Shown here piece by piece: positions 1 to 13,041 of a DNA stretch of 64,000 nucleotides; position 1 is the stretch's first letter, and each line of letters opens with the position of its first letter. A program made the translations under genes and the position numbers. The stretch covers positions 151,109,405 through 151,173,404 of the forward strand of contig OV884012.1 in NCBI GenBank assembly GCA_930367205.1, in the 5' to 3' direction. Under the pieces are notes generated by a model. The model saw nothing but the letters and a program-made list of their open reading frames with translations. It was not told where the DNA came from and made no database searches. This stretch comes from Acanthosoma haemorrhoidale (taxonomy: Eukaryota; Arthropoda; Insecta; Hemiptera; Acanthosomatidae).

Positions 1-247
1 TTTAGCCATATGCAATAATGCTAACGGCACTGGAGTTCAGCGCCATCCTCCAACTACGGCGACCATGTTCGTTTACCCTCAGCTTCTGACCTTCGTTAAC
101 TCTTCATGAGCTGTTTTATAATGTATGTCACTCGCCAAGGGTTTATGATGTATAGTAATTTAGTACGTGTGATGTTTTTAATTCTCGGAAAAGAAGAAAA
201 CGGCTAAAAGAATAGGATTCCAATTAATGTATTTTGGCATAGAGGTA

Positions 248-1129
248 AAGGGTGTCCCAGAATTACGCAATATTTGAATTTGCCGCCATTCGTGCAGTAA
301 AGTGCTGGCAATCCTAAAAAAAAACAATTTGTCAGCTGACAGTTTAAGGTTAGTAAAAATGGAGCGTTACACGATAGAACAACGTGTCTTTATTATTGAA
401 CATTATCTCAAAAAAAAATTAAAGTTTGGCGGCCGCACTTCGAAAATTTCATACAAAATATGGTCGGAATAGTGTTTTGACTTCATCAACTGTGAAGAAA
501 TTAATTGAAAAATTGAGGGAGACTGGATCAGTTGGAGTCACTAAACACACCGGTCGTCCAAAAACAAGCCGTTCAAATGTCAATATCGAAGCAGTGCGTG
601 AGAGTGTTGTTGAAAATCCAGGAACATCAATCCGGCGTCGTAAACACAACTTTGTGCCGAAATTGGATGATATTGATATGGCCAATATGTGGTTTCAACA
701 AGATGGTGCCACATGCCATACAGCCCATGAAGCAATTCAAATACTGCATGAGACATTTCCATGTCGTGTACTCTCTCGTTTCGGTGCTCAGGATTGGACC
801 CCTAGATCGTGTGATTTAACACCTTTAGGTTTTTTTATGAGGTATTTGAATTCAAGGTTGTATATCAACAAGCCCACATCCACCAGTGCATTAAAATTCA
901 ACGCTGCATCAACGAAATTCAACCACATTTATGCCAAATGGTCATGGAAAATTTCGACAAAAGAGTCCGTATGTGCCAGCAAAGTGGTAGAGCCCATTTG
1001 CTCGATGTGTTATTCCATAAATAACCCTATCCTAACTACTTTAAAATTCAATAAAAAATTAACAACAAAAATATTAAAAACTGTGTTTTCTATTTAAATC
1101 AAATCTTGCGTTAATTCTGGGACACCCAT
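248..1129 (+). mobile_element. Internally deleted Tc1/mariner-type DNA transposon
   Basis: Near-perfect terminal inverted repeats bound this 882-bp element. The left end carries GGGTGTCCCAGAATTA at 250-265, and the right end carries the reverse complement, with one indel just inside it, up to 1127. TA dinucleotides at 246-247 and 1130-1131 are the expected target duplication of the IS630-Tc1-mariner superfamily. Between the repeats lies a decayed transposase frame (next entry). Full-length relatives are normally about 1.2-1.3 kb, so roughly a third is missing. No intact source copy is in the window, so any mobility would have depended on transposase supplied elsewhere. Confidence 0.9.
359..1097 (+). 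pseudogene. Decayed mariner-like transposase
   Basis: The natural start is probably ATG at 359 (MERYTIEQRVF...), in a different frame from the rest. A frameshift in the A-run near 411-420 moves the reading into the long open frame 426-1097 (223 codons). The N-terminal helix-turn-helix part is recognisable (KFHTKYGRNS, then TGRPKTS at about residues 42-48). Near residue 72 the sequence jumps from the DNA-binding domain straight into the late catalytic core. WFQQDGATCH at about 89-98 and PRSCDLTPLGFF at about 126-137 hold the second and third catalytic acidic positions. The segment carrying the first catalytic Asp is gone and the C-terminus is scrambled. No active enzyme is possible. Confidence 0.88.
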
Positions 1130-1131
1130 TA

Positions 1132-2023
1132 GAATGTAAGGAAACAAATTAACGTGAAAAAAATTGGTCTTGTTTCATAGAGAATTTCAAGATGAAGCTA
1201 TTATATAAAGGTTTGAAGTGTTATTTCTCCCACAAGATAAGCAAATCAGAGACGAGAATTCTTTTAAAAAAATAATTTTAATGATAGTTCAAATAAAAGT
1301 TGCAACTAATGCTGAAAGAGTTTTGGGTACCAACAATATTAATTGATTTCATTACTTGTTAATCAATAGTGTTTAAATGTTTTTCCTCTTCGTTGAAAAG
1401 TAGATTTTCAATGCCCTAGGTGGTAAAACAGATAAAATCGTAGACATTCATTTAAGTTAAAACTCACCCGCCAACACTGTACAGTTTTACGATTTCTTGA
1501 TTCACGTCCTTAAATCACAACAAAAAAATTTAGTTTAAATAATGATCAACTTTTAGTTGTTGGAAAAACGTAATGACATAACTACACTATGGTAAACTCA
1601 AACGTACGGCCGCCTATCATAGAGCGCCCAGCCTGCTGATACAATTGTACAACTAATAAACGGGAGCAACACGTACTCAAAGGCAGATCTAGGACATTAG
1701 ATGATCCTTCAATGTTTGCCTATCCGTCACTAAATACTTAAGCCCATAAGCTCTGCTTCCAATTAAATATTAGCACAACGTTATTGCCCGCACTGTTAGC
1801 TGAGTGAGTATATAATTGGCCTTTTGAAATGCTCCCCGACCTCACCAGCTCTCATCTGTAGAGTAGATTCGCCCTGTAGATCTGTGCCCAGGCTTATCTC
1901 ATATAACTTGTTTGTTTTTATCAAATTTTGGTGAGAATATTAACATCGTGTAAAAAAAAAAAATTGACCTTTTGCTTGATATCGAAACTGTAACATTTTC
2001 CTTACAATCGTTAGTTTTTAATT
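1132..2023. other. AT-rich stretch, no gene seen
   Basis: No open frame of note, RNA gene or repeat shared with the rest of the window was found. A less AT-rich patch at about 1600-1880 has no recognisable coding signal. Confidence 0.5.
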
Positions 2024-2035
2024 AACTAATGAATT

Positions 2036-2405
2036 TTTAGCATTATTCAATAACAACTTTATTATGATGAAATTACAATCTGCCTTTACTTAATAGGCAA
2101 TAAATAATTGAGATAAGTGTTTTCATTCATACCATATTTACAATTCATCATTCGTTCGCACATTCACACAATATTTACAAACATTTACAAACAGCCCAGG
2201 GGCCCCCCAAGTCCACACGGTTGTTGCCTCCTTCGCAAGCGAAAGAGGGAGCGGAGTCTCGGGAAGTCCCCCACGCTCCCCACCAGCCACGTCACCGGAT
2301 ACGAGCCAGTGGAGGCTGACGAAGAGCGCGAGAGCCACATACGCTCAGGACATGATTGGAGAAACTGGCCATTGCCAGGACTCCCACTGTGCGCATTTAT
2401 AGTAG
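2036..2405 (-). mobile_element. Jockey-A non-LTR retrotransposon, 5'-truncated 3' end
   Basis: This is the 3' untranslated end of the jockey-A family defined by the copy at 5272-6160, here in reverse orientation. The 3' terminus (ACAACTTTATTATGATGAAA read on +) sits near 2045 after a short A-rich tail. A 12-bp direct repeat, AACTAATGAATT, occurs at 2024-2035 and 2406-2417 and is the target-site duplication. The copy stops inside the UTR, so no coding sequence is retained. It is nearly identical to the copy at 47889-48304, which suggests two recent insertions from one source subfamily. The open frame that runs through it (2117-2587) is not a gene. Confidence 0.85.
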
Positions 2406-2417
2406 AACTAATGAATT

Positions 2418-4140
2418 ATTGTAAAATAAATATATTACACAATTTGATTGGGATTCGCGCTCGGCTAGACGAATGCGGCCACTCAGAGAATTTTAAACGA
2501 CAGCAATGTGTCTTCACAGAATATAATAAATTTCTTTCAGACAAATTTGTTCTCTGTGATTTTCACGGTTTCTTAAACCGAAAGTGATATGTCTGTTCAG
2601 TTGAGTCTCCTGTTTGACCTCAAGACCTTGAATTTCACATGAAGGTTTCATTTAATATTGGGTACATAAAGTCATTACCATAAAAATGTGATTAAGTGCC
2701 ATTAATTAATTACTTAGTAAAAAAATGTATTCTTCTAATAATTAAAAATATTGAAATCCAGATTAACATTTACAATGTCATTAACTAATGTTCATAACTA
2801 ACTGAATAACTATAATATTTAATTAAATTAATTTGAATTGATTTTGTAAGCTATTTAATTATTCAAAGTACTAGATTTGATTACTCTATCAAACTCTGAG
2901 CGAATTGCATGGCCGTAAGGTTATACTAAAATAAAATTGCTTATTAATGATTTGATTTTATATTATCGCAAAAGTAAAATCTCTTTTTGATCATTGTAAG
3001 GAATTTAGGCAGTATGAACGATGAAATTTGTTTTGTATTTTACATGACTGAAGAATATGATAAAATAAAATAGAATGAACAACATGATAGATGATAACAC
3101 TTATAAACTAAATATTAATACACATTACTACAATCACAACGGTGTCTTCACTGACGGGGGTACGTAAAGACCAGCTCTGCCTGAGCCCTCAATCTGCGTT
3201 CTGCCTCTCGCCCTCGTTCCCATAAAGTGGCTTCCATACTATCACTTCTCCTCTGAGTACCCTCTTTTTGACTTGGCCTTTTCTTTGACCCCACTCAAAA
3301 AATGGTCCTTTAACCAAGTGAGTTTGTTCACACCTTCCTTTTTTATGAGCACCGACTGACCTGTATTATTCTCTACTTTGTTAGAGTCCCGTCTGTCCCT
3401 CGGTCAGCCAAGAGTATTACTGGTCCGACAATTCGTCTTCCGAAGTCCTTTTGACGGCCGCCGACAAAGATCCTCATATTAACCGACACATATAGTAAAT
3501 TTATATTTCTTGATTATATTATCTTCTACAGTAACCTATGTGGCGAGTTACATATATAATTACTCTGTAAATAAAAACAACCTAATGAGATGAAAATAAT
3601 GAAAAGGGTCATTATTTAATTGCTGTCACAAACCGAAGATCTCAACGCACTAGTTAACAACTGTTAATAAAATTGTTTTCATAGCCCTTAATTGTTTGAT
3701 GCATCACACTTGACTTATGAAATATTGAACGAATTTTTTCATGCTTGATGAACTTTTCATTTCATCTGATACCTCGTGATATCCCACTACTGCGGAGTAT
3801 TGTTAGCATCCTCACCAAATGACTCGGGCACGGCTCAGAGATCATCGAGGACTTTTGACTTGGACTTGAAGTGCTAAACGGGGACACAATTCTATCATAG
3901 TGTCAATAATTATTAGTCATTTAATTTTTTATTAGGGCATCAATGACTCTAACGGTCGCAGTGTCCTTAAAACAAATAAATTATTACATTTTTCAAATCT
4001 ACTTCTTGTCCAACAGTGTTTACGTAATAGGCTGGGCGATATAAAAAAAAAAAATTACATTGCTTCAAACATCGGTTAAGATCACGTCTTAAGAATTAAC
4101 CTTTAGTAGACAAAGAAAAAAAATATTCTCTATATAGATA
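2418..4140. other. Intergenic, with an unassigned GC-richer patch at 3140-3480
   Basis: Mostly AT-rich. Between about 3140 and 3480 composition rises and the minus strand has an open run of about 50 codons (about 3250-3410, with SVLIKKEGVNKLTWLKDHF in it). It could be a transposon remnant or an exon scrap. I do not recognise the family and see no convincing splice sites. Confidence 0.35.
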
Positions 4141-4149
4141 TATATATAG

Positions 4150-4215
4150 CAAGATTAGGACCTAAACCCAGGTCCTCTCCAATATCTATTTTAGGGTTTT
4201 CTATCAACTGAGCAA
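4150..4215 (-). repeat. tRNA-like / SINE-head-like segment
   Basis: Read on the minus strand, this segment has a box-A-like GCTCAGTTGATAG, and about 35 bases later a box-B/T-arm-like GGACCTGGGTTTAGGTCC. That spacing fits a tRNA or a tRNA-derived SINE head. The T-loop lacks the normal TTCRA and no clean acceptor stem is visible, so a functional tRNA is unlikely. It is more likely a tRNA pseudogene or a SINE relic. Confidence 0.3.
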
Positions 4216-5263
4216 CAAAGAACCTTGCCTCGAGCAACTATTGCCTCGTCATGATGATGTTAAAAACACGCAGGAAAACGGATGAGCAACGCCTAGAGGA
4301 GCCTGAATACTCATTAGGGTAAAGTTGGATTTCTACGGTTTCGAGGTACAATGGGACCCTGTAGGGCGAGAGCTGATTGAGCCAGAGATGAATAAAGTTT
4401 GAGTGAGATCAAGCACAAATTTGCCCAACTACCTCTGTCGCGAATACCAAGCCTCTTATGTGTTCCATTACTCGACCGACTTCGCGTTTATAATTCCGGC
4501 TTGTACAGTCACGTGCGATGGCATTTTATGTTAATAGCAAATTGTTAAGCTCTCACTAATCGCCATTGAGGGTAAAGCGGTTTACCGACTGTGCCATTCT
4601 GGGACCGAGTTACCCTGATCGAAACCTTTCTCCCTTTATGGAGGACGCCCATGAGAGTGCAATGACGAGTGGCACTTCTGCCACCAAAGGGCGAGTAACA
4701 TCACCTATCGCACATTACCACGAAAAAATCAATACGCATCTTAAATTATGTAAACTAGTATCCTCCATAATATGTAGCCCAGCTGCACATTTAGAAGGGT
4801 TATGTACTTAGTACATATTGTAAACTTTTTATTTTATTGTTTTCAGAGGTACCAAGTAACTATTCAAAAGTAACTATGAGATGTTCATCAAGCTTTAGCC
4901 CCTCAAAATTTCTTTTACTGACAAAGCATCATTAAACATTTCGCTTGTTCAAGCATCATCAAGGACTACAATATTGAAACAAGATATTTATAACTATATC
5001 AAGAAAGTAAGAGGTATATAAAAATTTTGTTTGCTTAGAAAAAATTTAACATATTATTATAAATGGACTGTAACTTTATGAACAACTCACAGTGCAAATA
5101 TACTTTTTATTTCGTACAACGGTTACTCCTTGGATCATTTCTCGGACACTTTTTTAAATATGAAGCAGCCGACATTTTATCACCCACCATTCATCATCTC
5201 ACACTAGGGCCTGATGCAGATATACCAGTGTAGGTCGAATCATTGGTCGCAAATAATTTTTTT
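4216..5263. other. Intergenic, no gene seen
   Basis: Nothing recognisable was found. The 81-codon frame at 4566-4811 has no identifiable motif and is not supported as a gene. Confidence 0.45.
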
Positions 5264-5271
5264 AATGAAAA

Positions 5272-6160
5272 AAACCTTTACCCTCTGCCGCCTGTCCTGT
5301 CCACCAGTCTCTTTAAATTCAATTCCTCTCCCTGTGATTTAGACAGTACGGTATTTAGGCTTCCATCTCGACAAAAGACTGACATGGAACCCACACACGG
5401 GGCTAAAAAGACAAGAACTAAACAGACGCTTTGGACAACTGTACAGACTACTTCGAAGGACATCCCATCTCTCAATAGAAAATAAACTACTTATTTACAA
5501 AGTTATACCTAAGCCAATCTGGACATACGGAATAGAGCTATGGGAGACAGCAAAAAAGTCGAACATCAAGCGTATCCAATCCTTTCAATCAAAAGTCCTG
5601 AGAACAATAGTAAATGCCCCCTATTACGTCAGCAACAAAACCCTTCACAACGATCTGAATATACCCTATATTCTTGAACTCATCCCTTCCAAGTTCATAA
5701 AATTCCATAGCAAACTATCCAACCACCCTAATTCCATAGCACAGTCATTGCACTGCACCACTCATCCCTATAATCCTCCTCGGAGATTAAAACGGTAGTG
5801 GCCTCGTGACCTGCTATAATCAAGTGCTAGTGGGAGTCCTGGCAATGGCCAGTTTCTCTAATCATGTCCTGAGCGTCTGTGTCTCTCGCGCTCTTGGTCA
5901 GCCTCCGCTGGCTCTTATCCAGTGACGCGGCTGACGTAAGAGCATAGGGGACTTCCCAAGACTCCGCTTCCTCCTTCGCATGCGAGCGAGGTGACAACCT
6001 TGTGGACTTGGGGGGGCCTCTGGGCTGTTTGTAAATATTGAATGAATGAGTGAGTGAATGATGAATTGTAAATATGGTATGAATGATAACATTTATCTCA
6101 ATTACTTATTGTCTAATAAAAGGCAGATTGTAACTTTATCTTTAAAAAAAAAAAAAAAAA
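5272..6160 (+). mobile_element. Jockey-A non-LTR retrotransposon, 5'-truncated with poly(A)
   Basis: This is the longest 3' copy of the family and the one that defines it. It starts inside the reverse transcriptase (FTL..., then CPPVSLN), runs through the C-terminal end of ORF2 to about 5795, has a UTR of about 350 bp with a GC-rich block, and ends in 17 A residues at 6144-6160. AATGAAAA at about 5264-5271 and 6159-6166 may be a short target duplication; the A-rich context makes this uncertain. The other copies at 2036, 13042, 19072, 46610 and 47889 align to its 3' part. Confidence 0.88.
5290..5795 (+). pseudogene. Jockey-A reverse transcriptase, C-terminal fragment
   Basis: The frame reads CPPVSLNSIPLP, an in-frame stop, then TVRYLGFHLDKRLTWNPH, which is the thumb signature of jockey-clade reverse transcriptases. 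It continues with KPIWTYGIELW and then SFQSKVLRTIVNAPYYVSN, both hallmarks of the conserved ORF2 C-terminus, and ends at PPRRLKR before a stop. The polymerase palm with FADD lies upstream of the truncation and is absent. The fragment carries at least one stop codon and is not functional. Confidence 0.88.
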
Positions 6161-9100
6161 TGAAAATCAAGCATCTTTCCTTCAAAATATTCAGCCAGTA
6201 TCCCAACAAATTACCAACTCATATAAAATAAAATAATCACACCAATTTGTATTAATTGATATTACTGTTCAAACTAGAATAATTACCTATAAGTAGAAGC
6301 ATTACATAAACGCAGTCACTTAAGTTAAATAATTGACAAAAACTACGTCATTAAAATTAATACGTTTAAATAAATATTAAATTTTACAAAATTGAACTTT
6401 GTAACTAAGTTCAAATTTAGCTCCGATTCTTTAGTACCTAAGGAGCGTTTATCGGTAGTATATAATGTATATAATCTTCGGGCATGTAAAGATTTTTGGT
6501 ACAAACTTGAAACTTTATGAATGCATTCCTGAGAATTGGACTCATTGCTTCTAATTTCCCCAAGGATGCCCCGAATGTGCAGAAAAAGTGAAACTTTAAC
6601 AATGTAAACTAGATTATTGTTTTATTGTCTGTAAGAATAAAAATCTTGCAGCACGAATTCAGTTTTGAATGATTCCATATGTAAATAGTAATTACATTTT
6701 AGTGAGTTGGGTTTGAATTGGAACGAAATTATTGTGGTTTAGCTATCAATTTTAAATAAGAAGTACAATAATAATAATATACGAAACCCTTATCAACCCT
6801 TCAAGAATCGAATATTTAGTGGCCCAAAGAAAATAATGGTCGACGCTAGAAAGCTACTAAATCCCAAAAACTTTTTTGTTTTATTTTTAATTTTTTTCCG
6901 TAGGTGAAGTAGGAGGATACAGGGAGGACGAGATCAAACGGGTTTGGTGACCGCTCCTCTTTTTTCCCTCCTCCTCCTCCTCCTCAGCTCTTTGTGTCTG
7001 CGTTGGCCCTCTCTGTCTTTGGGCCTTCATCTGCAATCCCATCTCCTCGCCAAGGCCGAGCGACTCCACCACTCTCACTTTCTGCTATTAATTTATACCC
7101 ACAGACCGCTAACCACGTCTTACCGACATCACGTTTTGTGAAATCATCTTCAGGAAAAAAAGTAGTGTGTTTAAAAAAGTGTTTTTTAAAGGGATCCAGG
7201 ACAAATGTGGTTATTATCTTTGTTCCTAAAAACACAAAATGCAATTTATCACATTCTGTAATCTGCCAATATAGCGATGTCATGTCAAATCATAAAATTG
7301 CAAAACTTTACAATAAATCATGCTTGAGTTCTTTGCATGCGCAATTATATGCAAACTCCTCTCTATTTCGTTCTTCATATAAACACCTTAAACTACTGTT
7401 AATAGGCCGTACTTCAGCTCTAGGATAACATTAATTTCTAAGAGTAAAAATATACATTTTAGTATATAGGTTATTTGGAAATTTATTAAAAAGAGCAATT
7501 TATTTGGAGTTAACAGGACCTAATGCATACATACCTATACCTAGTACGTCGAAATTTCGTCAATTAACTTTAATTAAAAAAATATTTAACGAGAGTCTAA
7601 AATCATTGTTTCATCAACCAAATCCGATATCCCTAACTAATTATCCTCTCATATACTAAGTAAATCATAATGTAAGAAACATTTTTACAACTAATAAGAT
7701 GCAAGAGTTAAAAAATCCATGCATGTTATTGAATATTTTCAAGGATATATATGTATTGTAAACTGCTTAGTTACTTGCATTACATTTGGTACAACAATTT
7801 TTATTTTGACCCAGTTAAACATTTTGGTCTGTTGATGCAGCAATGCACTAGAAGAAAATAGAAGAATAACTTCAGGGAGAAGACTAATTTTAGTATATTC
7901 ATTTTCGTAACCATATGTTAGTAATTAGTGGTCTTAACGGTATTGGCTACATCACAATTTGAATGAGAACTATTAATTTAATACTATATCATGTGTGCTA
8001 ATAATATAACCAGGTCAGCTAGAGGGCGTGTTAACTTGGTTGCGTCAGGGTTGCGAAGTAAGGCATAAATGTCATAAGTAAAGTCTCCAGTAACAGTTGC
8101 TTGCGACACGTTTGAAATCAGTTTCCCGCAGAAACCGAACATTGTCGGGAAGTAATTCTGCGGCTTCGCGGCATCAATTCTGAATTAATGAAATTCATTC
8201 CAAACCCATCTCGTCTTACATAACCCCACCTCATTATCCGTTTCAGGAAGTTAATTATTCATTATTCCGTCAGCCAACAGGGACAAAATGATACAGATCC
8301 TGATGAAAAATTACTTCGAAGCAGTTACACCGATCTTACGTAACGGGCCAATTTGTTAGAATCAGGTTTTGTGCTTGTTTTTTTTTGTTTTGTCTCGTTG
8401 GTTTCGTCTCGCGCCCGTGCAAGGAATTAGGGATGGTTTCATAATTATCAGGGTGCCGAATAATTCTGTTTTATCACGTTCGGATGTTTAGTCATCAAAT
8501 TTGTTATTCTGAATTAAATAAAATACAAAATTATACCTCGTTTCCTCATCGTGACCAATTTATCCTATGTTGTGCTTACTAGATAAGTATAAGGTTGATT
8601 ACAATAATAAAACATTAATCACATGGCAAGTTGTGTCTCCAACGTCGTTTGTTCTTGATGCAAGAGTAAGGAAATGAAGACTTGAATATTTGTTAATAGG
8701 AATAATCCTTTAATCATTATTAAGTTTGAATGATAATGTTGTAACTTTAACTTTTTAAAAAATAACACTTTTGCAGGCTTTCCCCAACATAAAATTCAAC
8801 ATTCATTCACAAATGTTTAGATGTGCATGATGATTGTTTTCAATTTAATTGTTGCTCAGTTAGGTCAGCTTACGAATTTCACGAAATTTTACAAATTACA
8901 CTGGCCAAAAGCACGTCAGGCACATAAGGAAAGGCAAGAACCTACCTACATTCACTGCAATTGTCCACCGGGCCCAAAGGTCATCTCAAGTATGGACATT
9001 CTTTGAAAGTTATTTTAGTTTTAAAATAATGAGATGAGACATTAATTCTAGTTCTTTTAGATGCGCCATGCCGCATGATGGAACTAGTCTTCTTTTCCTA

Positions 9101-10054
9101 ATTTCTCTCAAATTGGATGCGGTAACTATCGCTCTTTGTTTTGAATAGCGAATCATATTCACAAGATGGCAGTCCAATTTCTGCAGTATTGAGACGTTTA
9201 AATGATTTAATAACGAAGAGGTACCTTAAAAAAAAATTTGAAAGAAAACGATGGACCTGTACCGTCAATATGTAATAACAAGGTAGTTTTTGTGAAGTAA
9301 CGCTTTTGGTGATGTAATCTGAGTCACGTTTATACGCCAAGCCCTATACGCCATCTCTGCCCGCTGGGCTCAGCGTAGTAATCATCTCCGGCGAGCGGTA
9401 CACAAACAGACTCTGCATAACAGTTATCTCTTTGGGTGGTAATGGAAACCGCACAGGTAATGGCCAGCCTTACGACGCTAAAAAAAAATATGATTGTTTT
9501 TTCGATTGGTTATCACAAGACATGATTCATTTTGCTACGCTGGGCGTTCTACTACTGTAATTACGCGACAAATGAAGATATTTTTTGCTTGGTTTTCATC
9601 ATTATAGCTTATATTACCACAAATATTTTTGCTTCGAGTGTATGAGTTCAAATAATTAAGGTTACTATGTGCAATTGATTATGTCTGGAGTTCTGCGGGG
9701 TAGCTTAAGTCCACTTCTCTTCAATATTCAAAAGGAATTAATCGCAGATACTTCTGTCGCTTACTATTATAACTTTGAAATTCTTAGATCCAATTTTGAG
9801 AAAATATAAACCTGTTCTTATATTTAAAGACTTACTTATCTAGTCAAGCCACCACCACCAACACAAATACAAAACTTTACCGGAAGTCTCTAAAATGAGA
9901 AGCTAAGGATTTTAGTCGGCGTTAAACAATTCACGAATACCTGAGGAATCAACTTTTTAGAATTAGCGCATTATAGTACTTGTTGCCAGATACTTCACAG
10001 TAATGAAGTACAATCAGAAGCTTCTGATCCTGTAAAAGTGATTTTTCTTTTTGA
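6161..10054. other. Long AT-rich intergenic region
   Basis: No gene is recognised across 3.9 kb. A pyrimidine-rich tract at about 6950-7080 creates overlapping low-complexity open frames on both strands (including a 144-codon + frame at 6994-7428 and a 99-codon minus frame at 6984-7283). None has a recognisable motif. GC-richer islands at about 8020-8250, 8880-8990 and 9340-9480 could be conserved noncoding DNA or old transposon pieces. Confidence 0.45.
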
Positions 10055-10154
10055 TTTTTTTTTTCCTTCATAGCCCCTTTAAATTTACAGATAATTATAG
10101 ATCCTCAGGCGAATCTATTTCAAATTATTTTTATATTTCCTGTAGCATCGCTAC
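10055..10154 (-). mobile_element. Retroelement 3' tail (same family as 39930-40071)
   Basis: On the minus strand this reads as a diverged copy of the sequence ending in poly(A) at 40071. The shared core includes TCCTGTAGCAT and CCCCTTTAAA, followed (read on +, preceded) by a T-run at about 10056-10064 that represents the tail. It is short and 5'-truncated, with no coding. It is either a SINE or the tail of a non-LTR element. Confidence 0.6.
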
Positions 10155-10245
10155 ATTATATACAGGTTTTGTTATTTTATAAAAATTATATAATGAATGA
10201 ACAAGTATTATGATATACATTATACGTGACTGGACTAAACTGACT

Positions 10246-10275
10246 AATAAAAGTGATGGGGCTCACCTTTTTGAT
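10246..10275 (-). repeat. Jockey-B 3'-terminal fragment
   Basis: The core GTGATGGGGCTCACCTT recurs at about 47842 (two mismatches), in the 3' flank of the jockey-B element. It recurs in opposite orientation at about 44163. It is interpreted as the terminal part of the jockey-B 3' UTR, left by a severely truncated insertion. Confidence 0.4.
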
Positions 10276-13041
10276 TTATTTGCCTAAGGCCAAAATATTA
10301 ATACGTTTTTAAAAATTGTTGAATTAAATAATAAATGGTTGCTACGGTTTACAGCTTTATATAAGATAAATTAATATTACCTCCATAGAATGAAGGGAAT
10401 TTCCCTGAGTCTTGAGATTTCTTCGAAAACGGACACAGACGACAAATCCCAACAGCACTTCAAAGAAAGGGACCTCCTTAAAGCGTTTTAATCTCAATGA
10501 AGCTTTCCAGATGAATCCCTTCCTTAAAGAGATGGATTTAAGAGCTATCCTGATGACTTGACCCAGAGCAATTTTCCAGCAAGGGCCTCGGAATTGTTAT
10601 GGCGAAAAGGGATTCTTATAGGGGGGGGGGGGGTTTAAGGCGTCCACTATAGGACTTAGTTCCAAAGACGGTACTTCATTGAAGGGACTAAGCTAATTTA
10701 TAGAAAGTATTCTGAAAGTCCTATCATTATTAGATCCGGGGCTTTTGGAATCCCCCAAAGTTTTATGAGGTAGCTATAATTGTATTTTAGTAATTCTTCT
10801 TGCTATTAAAATATGGTCATGTGTAACTCTGGTGATTGGGAGTCGATTTGTCGATGAAAAATCGGTTAATTAATACCAGGTATTTCAGAAATTTTTCTGA
10901 TTAGTAAAATATTTTCTCCATGTTTTTTGTTAATTCTACCTACTGATAGAACTGTTTAAGTAAAGGTTCGAACGTCACCCAACAGATCATAATAACCTAC
11001 GTTATTGGAATTTAGGCAGAATTGAATGTTTAAGAAAAATCGACATCACTATAGCAGTAGCATACTAGATTATTAAATCAACAGAACTTAAACTGTAAAA
11101 CTTATCAGAAGCAATGAATATTTCAAAATTAATAATAAAATAAATTTGGACTGGTCATGCCTGAGCAGGAAAACTACAACTTCTTTTAGTAAAACATTTC
11201 TTCGAGTAATTCAAATATTTGTTCGATTTTCTTCTACTTTTGTTGGAATTTGGAATATAAACAGAACCATAGATTGAAGAAGATTGATTATTGAGAACTT
11301 GCCGACTCCACTTAAGGTACTGTCGCCATATTCTAGCTGTCCAGGCTATGAGACTAACGAACAACCAGAACAATTCTATATGGAATTATACCTCATTGTA
11401 CCATCCACCGTACAGCCCATCCCTACCCACACAAAACATACTATCTTCTGATTTCTCAAAACCAATATCCAATCAAATATTACTGCATTGACGAAAAAAA
11501 AAAAACCGAAGTGTGCCCCCGAGGAATCTATTTCGACAGTCGATCGGCTAATCCAAACATAACACATCTCCGTTAGGTAACACGTGGAAGTTCTGCGGCT
11601 ACACGGCGTAACAAATAGTAATGTATTCGTGACGCAATAAATTAGAAAGTGACCGAATAGTTTAGCCTTAATAGTGTATACCACAAAATACCGGCTCAAT
11701 TAAATAATATTTGAAGTACCCAAAGTGCTTGTGAACTTATGCACTGAAAAAAAAAATCTGAATACTTTAGAATAGCCACTCACCATGGCTATTTATATTA
11801 AGCTACAGAATCCACGGCTACAGAACCCCTCCAGAATAAAGGTTTTTTAGAAATCAGGCATTCATCACTGGATAACGAATTGGGTTGGATAAAATGAAAT
11901 AGATGGTAATTATGACGGCTTTCACCTTTCACTATATAAAAAAAAATAGAAATAAAACACCTGTGGAGAGATGGAAGGAGTTCTATGTCTTAATATATAC
12001 ACACCCCTCACCATCAATAATTGTACTATATTCCCACTTAAATACATTTTCACTGATTTTTTTTTTAATTATGTATTTATTTTCTTCCTTTTTGTAATTG
12101 GATTTTAATCTTAATTTATTTGGTATGGTTTAAATTTCCAGCGCTACCCTAAAACACTACCATGACTTTCATAGTTCAGCTGTCAGAAAAATGTATTATT
12201 CTCAACTGATTGCTTTGAAAATATGGTTTTTCTATTGTTGGTGTTCTATTTGTGATGTTCCTATAAGGGTCAACATGACATAATAGAGAAGTCAGATGAT
12301 CGGGTCGAATAGTATTCTTGTAATTCTTTCGTAGGACATCAGAATTTGCGAGCATGTCCTCTCAGGGAAAAATGTCTTACTTCATACAAATATTTAGAAC
12401 TCGGTTTGAAATATCAAGCGATTTTTGCGTAACTATGTCCTTTCATCGGCGTTTGTGTAATACTTATTCTCAATAATAATATATATTGCCTCACTGAGAG
12501 CATGGATCATGTCATATTTGAAAAGTAAATTATTCTTTTATTGCAACACCGTCGAAGGGGTACGCAAAAATTGTATGCTGTCCATTAAATTTTGTAGATC
12601 TAAAGTCTTACTAGAATGAACACTACACACCTTCTATATTTGGTATAAAAACTATTGTCCAAGCTCGAATGTATTACAGTTACAGAAATTCTAACAAAGA
12701 AGATATTGATGACAATAACAAGGGATTAAAAGACACATCGTGAGAAATGGAAACTGAATGTCTAGTATGACCGTGCGCACAGACTCACTGACGACAGTGA
12801 ACTTTCACCAAAAACGCAAAGTCACGGCAGTCATAAATAAAAAGAGAACGCATTGAGGAACAGACTATTAGGGGAGCCTCAGAGTCCGGTATCTTTCACG
12901 GTGACAATGTTCCACTCATGCGTCGAAAGTGTATTTATGAGAGAGCTTTATAGAAGAAAGTCGGCGAGACAGCAGTTTTACTGTAATGCACATAAAAACG
13001 ATTATATAAGAGTTCTAGAAAGTATTCAGAATTATATACTG
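10276..13041. other. AT-rich intergenic region with a 13-G run
   Basis: No gene is recognised. A run of 13 G lies at 10621-10633. The 107-codon minus frame at 11376-11699 and shorter frames have no identifiable motif and are treated as chance. Confidence 0.45.

Noticed and set aside
2117..2587. 156-codon + frame as a gene
   Set aside because: It runs through the antisense of the jockey-A 3' UTR, a target duplication and flanking DNA.
4150..4215. Functional tRNA gene
   Set aside because: Box-A-like and box-B-like motifs are present, but the T-loop is aberrant and no acceptor stem can be drawn.
6887..7428. Overlapping 99- and 144-codon frames near 7 kb
   Set aside because: They arise from a pyrimidine-rich low-complexity tract and AT-rich flank; no conserved motif on either strand.
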